Shown piece by piece: positions 46,283 to 55,314 of a DNA stretch of 64,000 bases. The stretch is taken from NCBI RefSeq assembly GCF_900461525.1, contig NZ_UGOD01000001.1:2945001-3009000 (forward strand), written 5' to 3'. Position numbers and translations under genes: made by a program. A model generated the notes under the pieces. The model did no database searches. It worked only from the letters and a program-made list of their open reading frames with translations, and was not told the DNA's origin. The stretch is from Legionella busanensis (GTDB lineage Bacteria; Pseudomonadota; Gammaproteobacteria; Legionellales; Legionellaceae). Position 1 is the stretch's first letter, and the number at the start of each line of letters is the position of its first letter.

Positions 46283-46459
46283 TTATATTTTTTTAAATAA
46301 TTGAATTTTATAATTTATTTTATGCTATATCTTATTTCAAGAGTGAATTCAATATTGTTGTTATAAAAATCAAAGCTGTATCAGTTAACTTAGTGAGGGA
46401 AGTGTTCATTACCTTAGAGCCACCCAAAATTTTAGTAAAAATTGTGCAGTTATTAAATT

Positions 46460-47746
46460 TTAACTAGGTTCATTATGAGAATTAGAACGGTATCGTTTAG
46501 GGGTAGGCTCAGAAGTATTTTCAGGCATTTTCTCTTGTTTAGAGGCAAAAAAGCTTAAAGTTTCTAAGTTTTTCCCACTTTCATCCACCTGTAAAATACC
46601 AATTTCCTCCTCAGAAGCTTTCCGCTTATTAGCGTTGTTTTCATTAGTTTCTACAGATAATGAGGAGATAAGATGAGTCGGTTGGTTACTTGAGGCGGTT
46701 GGTACAGAAATAGTAGATGGATTGACAGGCGAAAAAACTAACGATTGGCTCTGCAATTGTTCTTGCTGTAGATCAATAACCATTTGCATGTATTTTATTC
46801 TCTCTTCCAATAATAGATTAATACGTGATTGTTGATCATTAATAGTTTTCTGCATAACCTTTTGCTGCGCCTCTAATTGTTGGTTACGCTGTTGTAATTT
46901 AAGTAAGGTATCCTCCAATGCTGTGGAATTGAGAGTGTTCATATTCGCTGAAAACGCTACCTTAGAATTGGCATTATAGACTTGAGACGGTAGTACTCCC
47001 TGAGTTGGCTGAAAAGTTGTAGGCACGCTGTTTGGCACAGTTCGTAAAGGAGCACAAGTATTAATGAAGTTAATTAAAGCTTGGTATTCTGCGGATTTTG
47101 TATGATTACCAGCTACCATATAGGCCCTAGCAATGTAGTTAACATTTGCTTTATGTACAGTACGATAGTGCTCTACTTGTTTATCATTACCAGCTAGCGC
47201 ATAGCCCCCGGCAATGTAGCTAATATCTGCTTTATGTACAGTACGATAGTGCTCTACTTGTTTATCATTACCAGCTATAGCATAGCCCTCAGCAATGTAG
47301 TTAACATTTGCTTTATGTACAGTATGATAATGTTCTACTTGTTTATCATTACCAGCTATAGCATAGCCTTGAGCAATGTAGCTAACATTTGCTTTATGTA
47401 CAGTACGATAGTGTTCTACTTGTTTATCATTACCAGCTAGCGCATAGCCCTCAGCAATGTAGTTAATATTTGCTTTATGTACAGTACGATAGTGTTCTAC
47501 TTGTTTATCATTACCAGCTATAGCATAGCCCTTAGCAATAAAATTAATATTTGCATTTAATTCTCTTAATATATTTACAGCCTTATCATCACCCGAATAA
47601 GCTAAAAACATCGCAGGAGTAAAGAGTGCTCGTTTACTATCTTTTACTAAAGCACATTCTTTTACAACCCTATAGTCTAAAATTTGCTTAGTAAGTAAAT
47701 TTTTATTATTAGCACTTGCTGCCTGACAAATTTCATCAAATGTCAT
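46460..47746 (-). CDS. Repeat protein with ankyrin-like units and coiled coil, candidate effector
   Basis: A 428-residue protein. Residues 40-67 look like one ankyrin-type unit (FTPAMFLAYSGDDKAVNILR). Five near-identical 27-residue repeats follow (68-202; unit core AGNDKQVEHYRTVHKAN) and then one degenerate unit. Residues 275-335 form a predicted Gln-rich coiled coil (LQQRNQQLEAQQKVMQKTIN). The tail is polar, acidic and basic mixed (EKMPENTSEPTPKRYRSNSH). There is no signal peptide. Architecture and location suggest a Dot/Icm effector, but this is inference. Confidence 0.65.
   Translation of the reverse strand: MTFDEICQAASANNKNLLTKQILDYRVVKECALVKDSKRALFTPAMFLAYSGDDKAVNILRELNANINFIAKGYAIAGNDKQVEHYRTVHKANINYIAEGYALAGNDKQVEHYRTVHKANVSYIAQGYAIAGNDKQVEHYHTVHKANVNYIAEGYAIAGNDKQVEHYRTVHKADISYIAGGYALAGNDKQVEHYRTVHKANVNYIARAYMVAGNHTKSAEYQALINFINTCAPLRTVPNSVPTTFQPTQGVLPSQVYNANSKVAFSANMNTLNSTALEDTLLKLQQRNQQLEAQQKVMQKTINDQQSRINLLLEERIKYMQMVIDLQQEQLQSQSLVFSPVNPSTISVPTASSNQPTHLISSLSVETNENNANKRKASEEEIGILQVDESGKNLETLSFFASKQEKMPENTSEPTPKRYRSNSHNEPS
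47141..47545 (-). repeat. Five tandem 81-base repeats inside a gene
   Basis: Five copies of an 81-base unit lie in frame in the repeat-protein gene. Copies differ at only a few bases, mostly at three or four codons. The high DNA identity points to recent expansion or gene conversion, so copy number may vary between strains. Confidence 0.85.
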
Positions 47747-48606
47747 TATTTATCCGAAAAATAACATAATTGAGCCGATTGTAATAAGCAAGATCACTCA
47801 AGTCAATTAATAAACTTATAGAGAATACTGCTGAAATATACTAATAATATTTTTTGATTAGAGAGCCTTAAAATTTTTAAAAAAATTCAGCCAGCTTTCT
47901 GGACTAGATTTGAATATTTCTTTACAAAATTTAATGCAAAGTTGGCTTTATGAGTTAGTAATTACGGTAAAAATTGAACTTTCAATATATTGGGTTGAAT
48001 TGTAACCTATAGATAGATCAATAGTTGCATTAGTGTATTGAAAAAAAACGTTTTCTAAGGCTATATTAAATAATATCTTGCTACCTTTTCTATACAAATT
48101 TGCCAAGGCCATTTAAATAAAGCTTAACAACTTGTGATTTAACTTTTATTAATCCCTATAAAGATTCAATTTATAGCCTAATAATCAAGGAACTTAACCG
48201 GAAAGAAATTTATCTGTGCGTATTGAACCTTATTAGAACTCATTTGTGATGGTCGACTTAGATTAGATCGTGAAAAACTAAAGAAGCTTACTAATCTGAT
48301 AAGGGAGTTTCAGCCTATGAAAATAGTCTGTGCCACCATTAAAGGTGTTGAAAACATGCAAATATTTAAAAAAAGACGATTGAATCTATGGTCGATAACC
48401 CAATGAGATCTTTGGCATTAACTAGCTTTAAATTTACAGCTGAGATCTATTCAGAAAATTTTATTTTCTAATGGAACCAACCTAGCCAGCTTTTCTAATC
48501 TTTAACTAATGAAATGCGGCAAACTGCGAAACACATTAGTTAAAATTATTGCAGTTTTTAATAAAATAAATAATAATGCTTTAATTTTGCATGGAGTGAT
48601 CTAAAA
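47747..48606. other. 860-base gap containing a transposase remnant
   Basis: There is no intact gene. The central part (48227-48406) resembles the C-terminus of an IS6-type transposase and is listed separately. The other parts are AT-rich with many stops in all frames. Confidence 0.5.
48227..48406 (+). pseudogene. IS6-family transposase remnant (C-terminal part)
   Basis: An open stretch with no start codon reads LRLDREKLKKLTNLIREFQP then MKIVCATIKGVENMQIFKK. It resembles the IS6/IS26 transposase C-terminus (EQDHR.iK......F.s...a..TIkGiE.m.m..KgQ). The catalytic glutamate region (.EQDHR) is already degraded to LDREK. A stop follows, while another frame continues (NPMRSLALTSFKF). No terminal repeats were found. 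The identification is tentative. Confidence 0.45.
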
Positions 48607-50007
48607 ATGACAGATACTATTCCACAAAAAATGGTTAAATGGTTATTTTATGATACTGACTCACTTTCACTTGGCTTTGGAGGTTGGGTAAAGCTACTGT
48701 GGGCAACTCTTGTTACAGCAGACGATTCATTTACGCTTCAATTTTTTAATGCGTTAAAAGAAAAAATTACAGTAACCTGCCAGGACGTAACCTTAACCCC
48801 TGAACAGAAAGAAACTATTTGCTACAATGCCTTGTCTTATTTAGCTTTTTCTCATCCACAAGAAGGAAGTCAGATTGATATGAATGGAGTAACTTACACT
48901 ATTCATAAAATCAAATTAACTTCAGGGTGGTTTAGCTCGCCTTACTATGCATATGGATTAATAAGTGACAAATCATCAATACTTATTTTTCAAGGTACAA
49001 CTGTACCTAGCGACCGTGGTTTTCTTGCCGGAATTTTGGGTGACACTATGCCCGGAGGAGCGGTGGGCACATTTCTTTATCAACGTGGTAAACATAAAAT
49101 TCAATCATGGATTGATAGCGAGTATCAGCGAACTGGTCGGCCAGTGATATGTACAGGACAAAGTTTAGGTGGTGCTATGAGTATCCATTCTCATGTTCAT
49201 CAGCCTGAGAAAGTAGATTTTTATGTACTTAACCCCCCTACTTTAACCTCACGCGAAGAAAAAATTTATGAACGAAATAAGAGTCAAAATACTAATAAGC
49301 TAGCGAGAACGTTAAAAGTGATTACGCATCGTAGCGATCCTGTTTTTTATCTGGGTAGTAACTATTTACCGCCTGGCACAAAAATTTTTAAACATGGTTT
49401 GGAAAATGAGAATATTTTCATAGCTCATGCGAAAGCACCTAATTTTAAAAATCCTATATCAAAAACATCAGATACCTTTGTTGACTATGAGCGTCAAAAA
49501 TTAAATACTTGGATGTGGAAAATACAAAAAGCTTGTCTGTTTGTGGGCGCATTATTATGTCAAATGCTTTGGTTAATCCCAAGATTAGTGATACATACAG
49601 TCCATCATATTAGGCAATTTTGTCAAACAAAAAAACCTATAGTAAAGAATTTACCTGAGAGCACAACTAATCAGCAATCTAAAACCCAGATTCTCTCTAA
49701 AGAAGCTTTTACAACGAATGAGCCCATTGAAAGCTCTCAATTAATTCTAAATATCATAGGGCATAAGCCGGCTGCATTTAATAAGCATAACTTAACAGGA
49801 CTTTTGAACAACTTAAAATACCCCACTACTCGTATGAATCATATAGGAGCAACTGGACAATATAATAATTTTGGCAAACAAACTAACTTTGCTAGATGCT
49901 TAAATAATAACTTTTATTCTCAAGGCCTACAGAGATCATTTTTAAACCTAGAGAGCACAAAATCTGACATAAACTTAGTCATTAATGAGGGAATTAAAGT
50001 AGCGTGA
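48607..50007 (+). CDS. Lipase/alpha-beta hydrolase family protein, candidate effector
   Basis: A 466-residue protein with a lipase-type hydrolase domain (about 75-290). The nucleophile elbow GQSLG places S186. Candidate partners are D244 (HRSDPVFYLG) and H274 (FIAHAKAP), and FQGTT may form the oxyanion hole. A hydrophobic segment at about 313-335 (ACLFVGALLCQMLWLIPRLV) could be a membrane hairpin. The last 130 residues are polar and unlike known domains. There is no signal peptide. It could be a cytoplasmic lipase or a Dot/Icm-delivered lipase. Confidence 0.7.
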   Translation: MTDTIPQKMVKWLFYDTDSLSLGFGGWVKLLWATLVTADDSFTLQFFNALKEKITVTCQDVTLTPEQKETICYNALSYLAFSHPQEGSQIDMNGVTYTIHKIKLTSGWFSSPYYAYGLISDKSSILIFQGTTVPSDRGFLAGILGDTMPGGAVGTFLYQRGKHKIQSWIDSEYQRTGRPVICTGQSLGGAMSIHSHVHQPEKVDFYVLNPPTLTSREEKIYERNKSQNTNKLARTLKVITHRSDPVFYLGSNYLPPGTKIFKHGLENENIFIAHAKAPNFKNPISKTSDTFVDYERQKLNTWMWKIQKACLFVGALLCQMLWLIPRLVIHTVHHIRQFCQTKKPIVKNLPESTTNQQSKTQILSKEAFTTNEPIESSQLILNIIGHKPAAFNKHNLTGLLNNLKYPTTRMNHIGATGQYNNFGKQTNFARCLNNNFYSQGLQRSFLNLESTKSDINLVINEGIKVA

Positions 50008-50447
50008 CAGGTGTAGGGCAGTTAGTTTGTCTCTTTTTATTTTAAGAGTTGCTGTAACGATAGTTTTTTCTTCATCTAGATCTATTTTTAAATTGGTCTG
50101 ATTAATTTGATAATCTGAGGTTTATAATCAGCGAGCTTAACAGTAGGCATATTAACAATCCTTATTATGAAAAAAATAGCAAAGTAAACTATTTTATTTA
50201 TTATTACCTAATGGTCGTTATTGTAAAAATGTAAATTTAGTTAATGTAGTCTTAATGGAGCAGCGCACAATTAATGTTTGTTTAGAGATTCTTATTATTG
50301 TCTGATTAGAGACATTAAGGCATACAGAAAAAATTAGCCATTCAGAGGAAGTAAAAATATGAATGGCCTGAAGTATTTGAAAACATTAAACGTTGATTAC
50401 GTGCTGCTTCATCAAGGCTACGTTGACTTTTATATCAATTTACGTAA
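50008..50447. other. 440-base AT-rich gap
   Basis: The gap lies between the lipase gene and the minus-strand PPIase gene. There is no coding frame. A 23-base motif shared with 44739-44761 lies at 50412-50434, near the PPIase stop. Confidence 0.45.
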
Positions 50448-50939
50448 TTACACTTCTTTGATTTCATTAATAGTGATTTTATCAACAGGAACATCTGCAT
50501 GACCTTGGTGGTTTCCAGTTTTTACTTTAGCAATTTCATCAACGATATCCATGCCTTCAACCACTTCGCCAAATACACAGTAGCCATATCCCTGCGCATT
50601 TTCGCTTTGAAAATTAAGGAATTTGTTATCCACTAGGTTAATAAAAAATTGTACTGTTGCTGAATGAGGATCTGATGTTCTTGCCATGGCAATTGTGCCT
50701 CTATTATTTGGCTTGGCATTTTTAGCTTCGTTTTGTATTGGTTGTTCAGTAGGTTTTGTTGTCATATCCGCTGTTAAACCGCCACCTTGAATCATAAAAC
50801 CGGGAATAACGCGATGAAATATCGTGTCCTTATAAAAGCCTGAGCGAACATAATTAAGAAAATTTTGTACGGTATTAGGTGTTGTTTCATGATGAAGCTC
50901 CAGATGAATATCACCTTTGGAAGTAGAAATAATGAACAT
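50448..50939 (-). CDS. ppiB: Cytoplasmic peptidyl-prolyl cis-trans isomerase (cyclophilin)
   Basis: Cyclophilin-type isomerase of 163 residues without a signal peptide, so probably the cytoplasmic PpiB type. The core [34 protein letters not shown] and [20 protein letters not shown] are conserved. It lies 9 bases after tgt on the same strand. Confidence 0.93.
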   Translation of the reverse strand: MFIISTSKGDIHLELHHETTPNTVQNFLNYVRSGFYKDTIFHRVIPGFMIQGGGLTADMTTKPTEQPIQNEAKNAKPNNRGTIAMARTSDPHSATVQFFINLVDNKFLNFQSENAQGYGYCVFGEVVEGMDIVDEIAKVKTGNHQGHADVPVDKITINEIKEV

Positions 50940-50948
50940 TAAAGACTC

Positions 50949-52103
50949 CTAAACGTTAGACGCAATTAAATCGCGCATCTTAGCACAAACATCATGCATA
51001 ACGTGAATATTATGAATGCTAGCTAAGGCTGTAAAGAGATTTGATCGCTGCTTAAATAGATGATGTAATGCCGCTCTAGAATAATTTTTACAAGTATAAC
51101 AGGTGCAAGTAGGCATCACAGGTGACAAATCATCAGCAAAGGAAGCTTTTTTAATTTGCAAACGATGATTAGTGTAGTCACTAGCAAAACGTAGCCAGTT
51201 ATTTTCTTTAATGACTTCCCCGCAGTACAAAGCACCATGTCGTGCATTCCTTGTTGGCGCAACACAATCAAACATATCAATGCCTTCAGCTACCACATCT
51301 AATAAATCCTGCGGAGACATGCCAACGCCCATGGTATAGCGTGGCTTATTTTCAGGAAGAAATTCTCTAACCCAACGGATAACTTCTACTGTTTTTACCA
51401 TATCAAAGCCTATGGTTTCACCACCAATAGCAATACCATCTGTATTCATAGAAGCCACATATTGAGCGCTTTCTCGACGCAAGTCTTGATGTATACTGCC
51501 TTGTACTATACCAAATAAAGCTTGCGGAAAACCGTAAATAGAATTTGGATGCTCCTGATGATAATTAAGTGATTGCTTTAGCCACCGATGCGTTCGTGTC
51601 ATAATACGCTGCACCTCATCACGCGAACAGTCATCTGGCGTACACTGATCAAATGCCATAATGATATCTGCACCAATAATCTTTTGAGTTGCCAAAGACA
51701 TTTCTGGCGTCATATGAATGATGCGCTCTACTCTGGGTAATTTAAAATGAGCACCTTCTTCATCAATGGTACAAATTTCTTTATTTTTAGATAAACTAAA
51801 AACTTGAAACCCACCACTATCTGTTAACATAGGTCCATGCCATCCCATGAACGGATGCATACCACCGGCTTGTTTAATAATGTCCATGCCGGGCGCACAA
51901 AGCATGTGATAGGTATTGCCCCCTAATATAATTTGACTACCAGCCGCAGTTAACTCTGGTATTGTCATGTTATTTACGCCAGCGCGTGTTCCTACAGGCA
52001 TGAAAGTAGGTGTAATAAAGTCACCATGCGCCGTTTTAATTTTCGTAATCCGAGCCTTGGTGTGTTGATGGTTATGAAGTACTTGGCAGGTAAACCTTGT
52101 CAT
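50949..52103 (-). CDS. tgt: Queuine tRNA-ribosyltransferase (Tgt)
   Basis: Replaces G34 with preQ1 in tRNAs for Asp, Asn, His and Tyr. The catalytic aspartates appear in TDSGGFQVFSL and MFDCVAPTRNARHG. Zinc ligands are in CTCYTCKNYSRAALHH. The 384 residues match the family (about 375). queH, the last step of queuosine synthesis, is also in this window. Confidence 0.96.
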   Translation of the reverse strand: MTRFTCQVLHNHQHTKARITKIKTAHGDFITPTFMPVGTRAGVNNMTIPELTAAGSQIILGGNTYHMLCAPGMDIIKQAGGMHPFMGWHGPMLTDSGGFQVFSLSKNKEICTIDEEGAHFKLPRVERIIHMTPEMSLATQKIIGADIIMAFDQCTPDDCSRDEVQRIMTRTHRWLKQSLNYHQEHPNSIYGFPQALFGIVQGSIHQDLRRESAQYVASMNTDGIAIGGETIGFDMVKTVEVIRWVREFLPENKPRYTMGVGMSPQDLLDVVAEGIDMFDCVAPTRNARHGALYCGEVIKENNWLRFASDYTNHRLQIKKASFADDLSPVMPTCTCYTCKNYSRAALHHLFKQRSNLFTALASIHNIHVMHDVCAKMRDLIASNV

Positions 52104-52149
52104 TAATTTAGACCACTAAAACTAAGTATTATAGCGAATATTGGCTGTT

Positions 52150-52653
52150 TTAGTTTATATATTTTCGTTTAGAATTTATATAAAGAAATACAGTAGCGCT
52201 AAGCATACCAATAAAATATAAGACAACCCAAGCTGGCATAGATAAGCCTAGCAATGTCCAATTGACTTCTGCACAATCAGCAGCGCCCCATAATAAAGCA
52301 TGAAAAATATCACGCCAAGGGAAGTAACGCATTAATACATCAAGACCTGGTAAACAAGCAGGTATTTGATCATGTGGCAGTGATTGTAGCCAAAGTTGGC
52401 GACCTGCAAAATATAAGCCGGCGAGCGCAATAATAATTTGTAACACAGTTATTATACGTTGCGTGCGTAATGAATTAACAAAAAGGGCTATCAAACATAG
52501 CAATACCTCTAAGATAACACATAATCTTTGCATTAGACATAGAGGACATGGCTCTAGGCCTCTTACGTATTGAAAATAAAGTGAGGCAGCTAACACGCCT
52601 AAACTCACTAAAAAAAGAAGCATTTGCCAATAACGATAATGATAAATAGTCAT
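52150..52653 (-). CDS. dsbB: Disulfide bond formation protein B
   Basis: Inner-membrane quinone reductase that reoxidises DsbA. Four membrane segments are visible. The first cysteine pair is in EPCPLCLMQR (C36, C39) and the second pair in PACLPG/ADCAEV. At 167 residues it is typical of the family. It overlaps the upstream cytochrome gene by 4 bases. Confidence 0.93.
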   Translation of the reverse strand: MTIYHYRYWQMLLFLVSLGVLAASLYFQYVRGLEPCPLCLMQRLCVILEVLLCLIALFVNSLRTQRIITVLQIIIALAGLYFAGRQLWLQSLPHDQIPACLPGLDVLMRYFPWRDIFHALLWGAADCAEVNWTLLGLSMPAWVVLYFIGMLSATVFLYINSKRKYIN

Positions 52654-53075
52654 GATTTAGATAACATATATTCTATAGCATTTTTAATATCCTCTTCGCT
52701 ACATTCAGCACATGTTCCTTTTGGCGGCATAGCGTTAAGGCCCTTGATGGCTGAAGCAGTTAAGCCTTCTATTTTTTTTGCCATACGCGGTTTCCAATCT
52801 GCTTCGTTACGAAATTTCGGCGCCCCTGCCAACCCATTTTGGTGACAAGTGGCACAATATTTTTCATAAGTAGCTTGACCCGGCTCTTCTTTAGCTGCGA
52901 CCTGAGTTGTAGGTTGCTCTGCTTGTTTTTGATTTGCAGCTGGTGTTGTTTCTTCTATTTTAACTTCACCAACAGGTTTAATTCGCTCGATGATTTGCTG
53001 TCGATCAAAATCATTAACATTATCAGCAAAGCACCATTTCATAAACCCAATCAAAATTAATAGGGATATGCGCAT
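52650..53075 (-). CDS. c-type cytochrome (cytochrome c5 family)
   Basis: A 141-residue exported cytochrome. A signal segment (1-18) is followed by a Gln/Glu/Thr-rich linker (about 40-66). The heme motif CATCH (about residues 75-79) follows in YEKYCATCHQNGLAGAPKF, with a methionine ligand in NAMPPKGTC. A further CAECS is typical of cytochrome c5. It probably carries electrons in the periplasm. Confidence 0.9.
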   Translation of the reverse strand: MRISLLILIGFMKWCFADNVNDFDRQQIIERIKPVGEVKIEETTPAANQKQAEQPTTQVAAKEEPGQATYEKYCATCHQNGLAGAPKFRNEADWKPRMAKKIEGLTASAIKGLNAMPPKGTCAECSEEDIKNAIEYMLSKS

Positions 53076-53250
53076 ATGAATCCTTGATAGTCAATTATAA
53101 AATAATAACCACAACTACTTATGATTTCCAGTTAAACATGTTTTACCATTTAGAACTCTATTGGGATTAGATATGTATAGACTACTTATTATAAAAATAC
53201 TTTTTAAGGTATAATTATTAAATGCTAAGTTTTATTCTAGAAGTTAGACT

Positions 53251-53931
53251 ATGAATGCTGAAAACTTAATTGTGTTAATTGCTGCACCAGAAGTCCTAGC
53301 CATCCCGGTGAAAGAAAATCATGAAGCATTAATTGACATAAAAGAATCAACTGACATTTTAATTGGGCCCTCCCCCGAAATTCCTAATAACACTGATTAT
53401 ACTAAAATGAGACGGGAAGTTTTCCAACGTTTATTATTAGCGCAACCTTTATTACCACAAGGCTTACGGTTTTGTTTATACGAAGGCTATCGTAGTTTAT
53501 CATTACAAAAAACGTTATTTGAAACACGTTATAAAAAATTAGCGAAACAACATACTAATTGGTCTCATCAGCAACTTTTTAACGAAACAATAAAGCTGGT
53601 TTCTCCAGTAACTAATCTTGATGGTAGTAGGAATATTCCGCCTCATGCCACAGGTGCCGCCATTGATGTTTACTTAGTAAACGCGCAAGGTGAAGCAATT
53701 GATATGGGAATCCATCCTAAAGACTGGGCTGAAGATACAGAGGCTTTATATTCTGCCACAGTATGCCCTTTCATTTCTAAAAATGCACAAGCAAACCGTG
53801 ATTTAATGTCTCATGCTCTTAAGAAAGCAGGGTTTATTAATTATCCTACTGAATATTGGCATTGGTCATATGGTGACCGATATTGGGCGTATATTTCTAA
53901 ACACCCATATGCTATATATAACTGCATTTAA
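53251..53931 (+). CDS. D-alanyl-D-alanine dipeptidase (VanX/DdpX-like)
   Basis: Peptidase family M15D zinc enzyme that cleaves D-Ala-D-Ala. The motifs are intact: YEGYRS (R81), PHATGAAIDV (H132 and D139) and EYWHWSYGD (E201 base, H204 zinc ligand). The 226 residues fit. No signal peptide is seen, so it may act in the cytoplasm, as in DdpX-type recycling. No vanA- or vanH-like genes are nearby. Confidence 0.9.
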   Translation: MNAENLIVLIAAPEVLAIPVKENHEALIDIKESTDILIGPSPEIPNNTDYTKMRREVFQRLLLAQPLLPQGLRFCLYEGYRSLSLQKTLFETRYKKLAKQHTNWSHQQLFNETIKLVSPVTNLDGSRNIPPHATGAAIDVYLVNAQGEAIDMGIHPKDWAEDTEALYSATVCPFISKNAQANRDLMSHALKKAGFINYPTEYWHWSYGDRYWAYISKHPYAIYNCI

Positions 53932-53989
53932 TCGCTTTTAAATAAAACATTTAACTTCTATTCTATTTGAAAGATTGACAAAAGCCTTG

Positions 53990-54997
53990 CTACAAAAGTA
54001 GTAATTCTTCCGCATCAATTTCCTCTAGATGCTGGTAATAAGATAATAGTTGTTCTTTTTTGATATTTAATAATAAAGGCTCTTTACTATATGAATACCA
54101 ATATCGATTATCAGAAATAAGCTGATTAGCTGGCAGTAAATTTGTTAACCAATCTTGATTCTTTTTATCTTTAGGTAGGGATCTATAAGGAATCATTTCA
54201 CCTTTAGTTAATAACTTAATTAATTCCTCACTCACCCCGTGATTACGAGCAACTTCTAAATAAAAAATACGATCTGCCTCACTTTTTAAAATCAAAAAGC
54301 TAATCTGAGCATCATGATCAAGGAGTAAAAAACTACCTGTATCATCAGCCAAATAAAATTCAACAATATCTTTTTCCTGACATAATTTTTTAAAGAAACT
54401 TATAAAACCACTATCTTGTAAACAAGTTGGCGCATTTAACCTTAACTCTTGATAAATAGACTTTGACATATCTTGAAAATATTGCCACTGCAAATGTTTA
54501 ATTCTATAAGTTATTAGATCAGCAATATTTGGGTCGCTCTTATAAATATAACCATCAATGAGCCCAGCTTTAAATGCATTGATAGCTGCATGCTCATCGG
54601 CCTTACCAACCAGCAATATCTTTTTGATTGGTGTATGTTTAATTGCCTGACAAAATTGTATACCATTCATATCAGACATTTCATAATCAACGACAACGAC
54701 TGAAATTTCATTAAAACGCTTAGGATTATAGATTTCTGAATGGATTAAGGTGTTTAGCTTTTGACTCAGGGTGCATTCACTTAATTCTGTAAAACGGCTA
54801 ATACATCGTCTTTTAATTGTTGCTAAATCATTATGTTTTTTATGAATATAATCTAAAGCGTCAAAAGGAGAATCAAAAACCCGATAAGCTAGCCATTCGT
54901 CAAGTTGCAAAACAAAATTAAGTAGAAAATCACGGCTATCATCAATAAATAAGGCAGTACTCGGAAAATAACAGGTTGGTATTAAAGAATTTGGCAT
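53990..54997 (-). CDS. Response regulator, LqsR-like (orphan)
   Basis: A 335-residue protein with a receiver domain. The acidic pair is FIDDS (D19, D20), the phosphorylation site is D104 (VVVVDYEMSDMNG) and the conserved lysine is in YIYKSDP. The gap between acidic pair and phospho-site is about 85 residues, far longer than usual. This matches the Legionella quorum-sensing regulator LqsR, whose phospho-site is D108. The C-terminal half is not a DNA-binding domain I know. No lqsA, lqsS or hdeD is adjacent. A strong ribosome site (GGAGGAG) precedes it. Confidence 0.65.
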   Translation of the reverse strand: MPNSLIPTCYFPSTALFIDDSRDFLLNFVLQLDEWLAYRVFDSPFDALDYIHKKHNDLATIKRRCISRFTELSECTLSQKLNTLIHSEIYNPKRFNEISVVVVDYEMSDMNGIQFCQAIKHTPIKKILLVGKADEHAAINAFKAGLIDGYIYKSDPNIADLITYRIKHLQWQYFQDMSKSIYQELRLNAPTCLQDSGFISFFKKLCQEKDIVEFYLADDTGSFLLLDHDAQISFLILKSEADRIFYLEVARNHGVSEELIKLLTKGEMIPYRSLPKDKKNQDWLTNLLPANQLISDNRYWYSYSKEPLLLNIKKEQLLSYYQHLEEIDAEELLLL

Positions 54998-55314
54998 AGC
55001 TCCTCCTGAGCAAAGCGTTCTAACATCAAATAAAGCAATTTCCTAAGCTTTATTAGTCTACCTAGCCAATTGACTACTCAATCATTTTCTCATCTGGCCA
55101 GTTTTATTAGGGTGATTAACTTTTAACTTAAATAGCCAAAGTTAATAATCAAATTCTACAACTTGTTTATAAAAATACCACATTTTACATATTTTTCAAA
55201 TATACACAGAAGTATTTTTATAAATTAATTAAAACTTTTAATAATTATTTCTTTATTGTTAAACCATAGGTGATTAAAATGTTACTTTTTTGTAACCTTT
55301 GGTTGTTTATAATT
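54998..55314. other. Divergent promoter region, response regulator/hemC
   Basis: A 317-base AT-rich spacer between divergent genes. It must hold both promoters. No strong -35/-10 pair stands out by eye. Confidence 0.4.

Noticed and set aside
47141-47545. Tandem repeats as a CRISPR array
   Set aside because: The 81-base units are contiguous, in frame in a protein gene and have no spacers.
48607-50007. Assignment of the lipase to a named Legionella effector
   Set aside because: The hydrolase motifs are clear, but I cannot match the whole protein to a named effector by eye.
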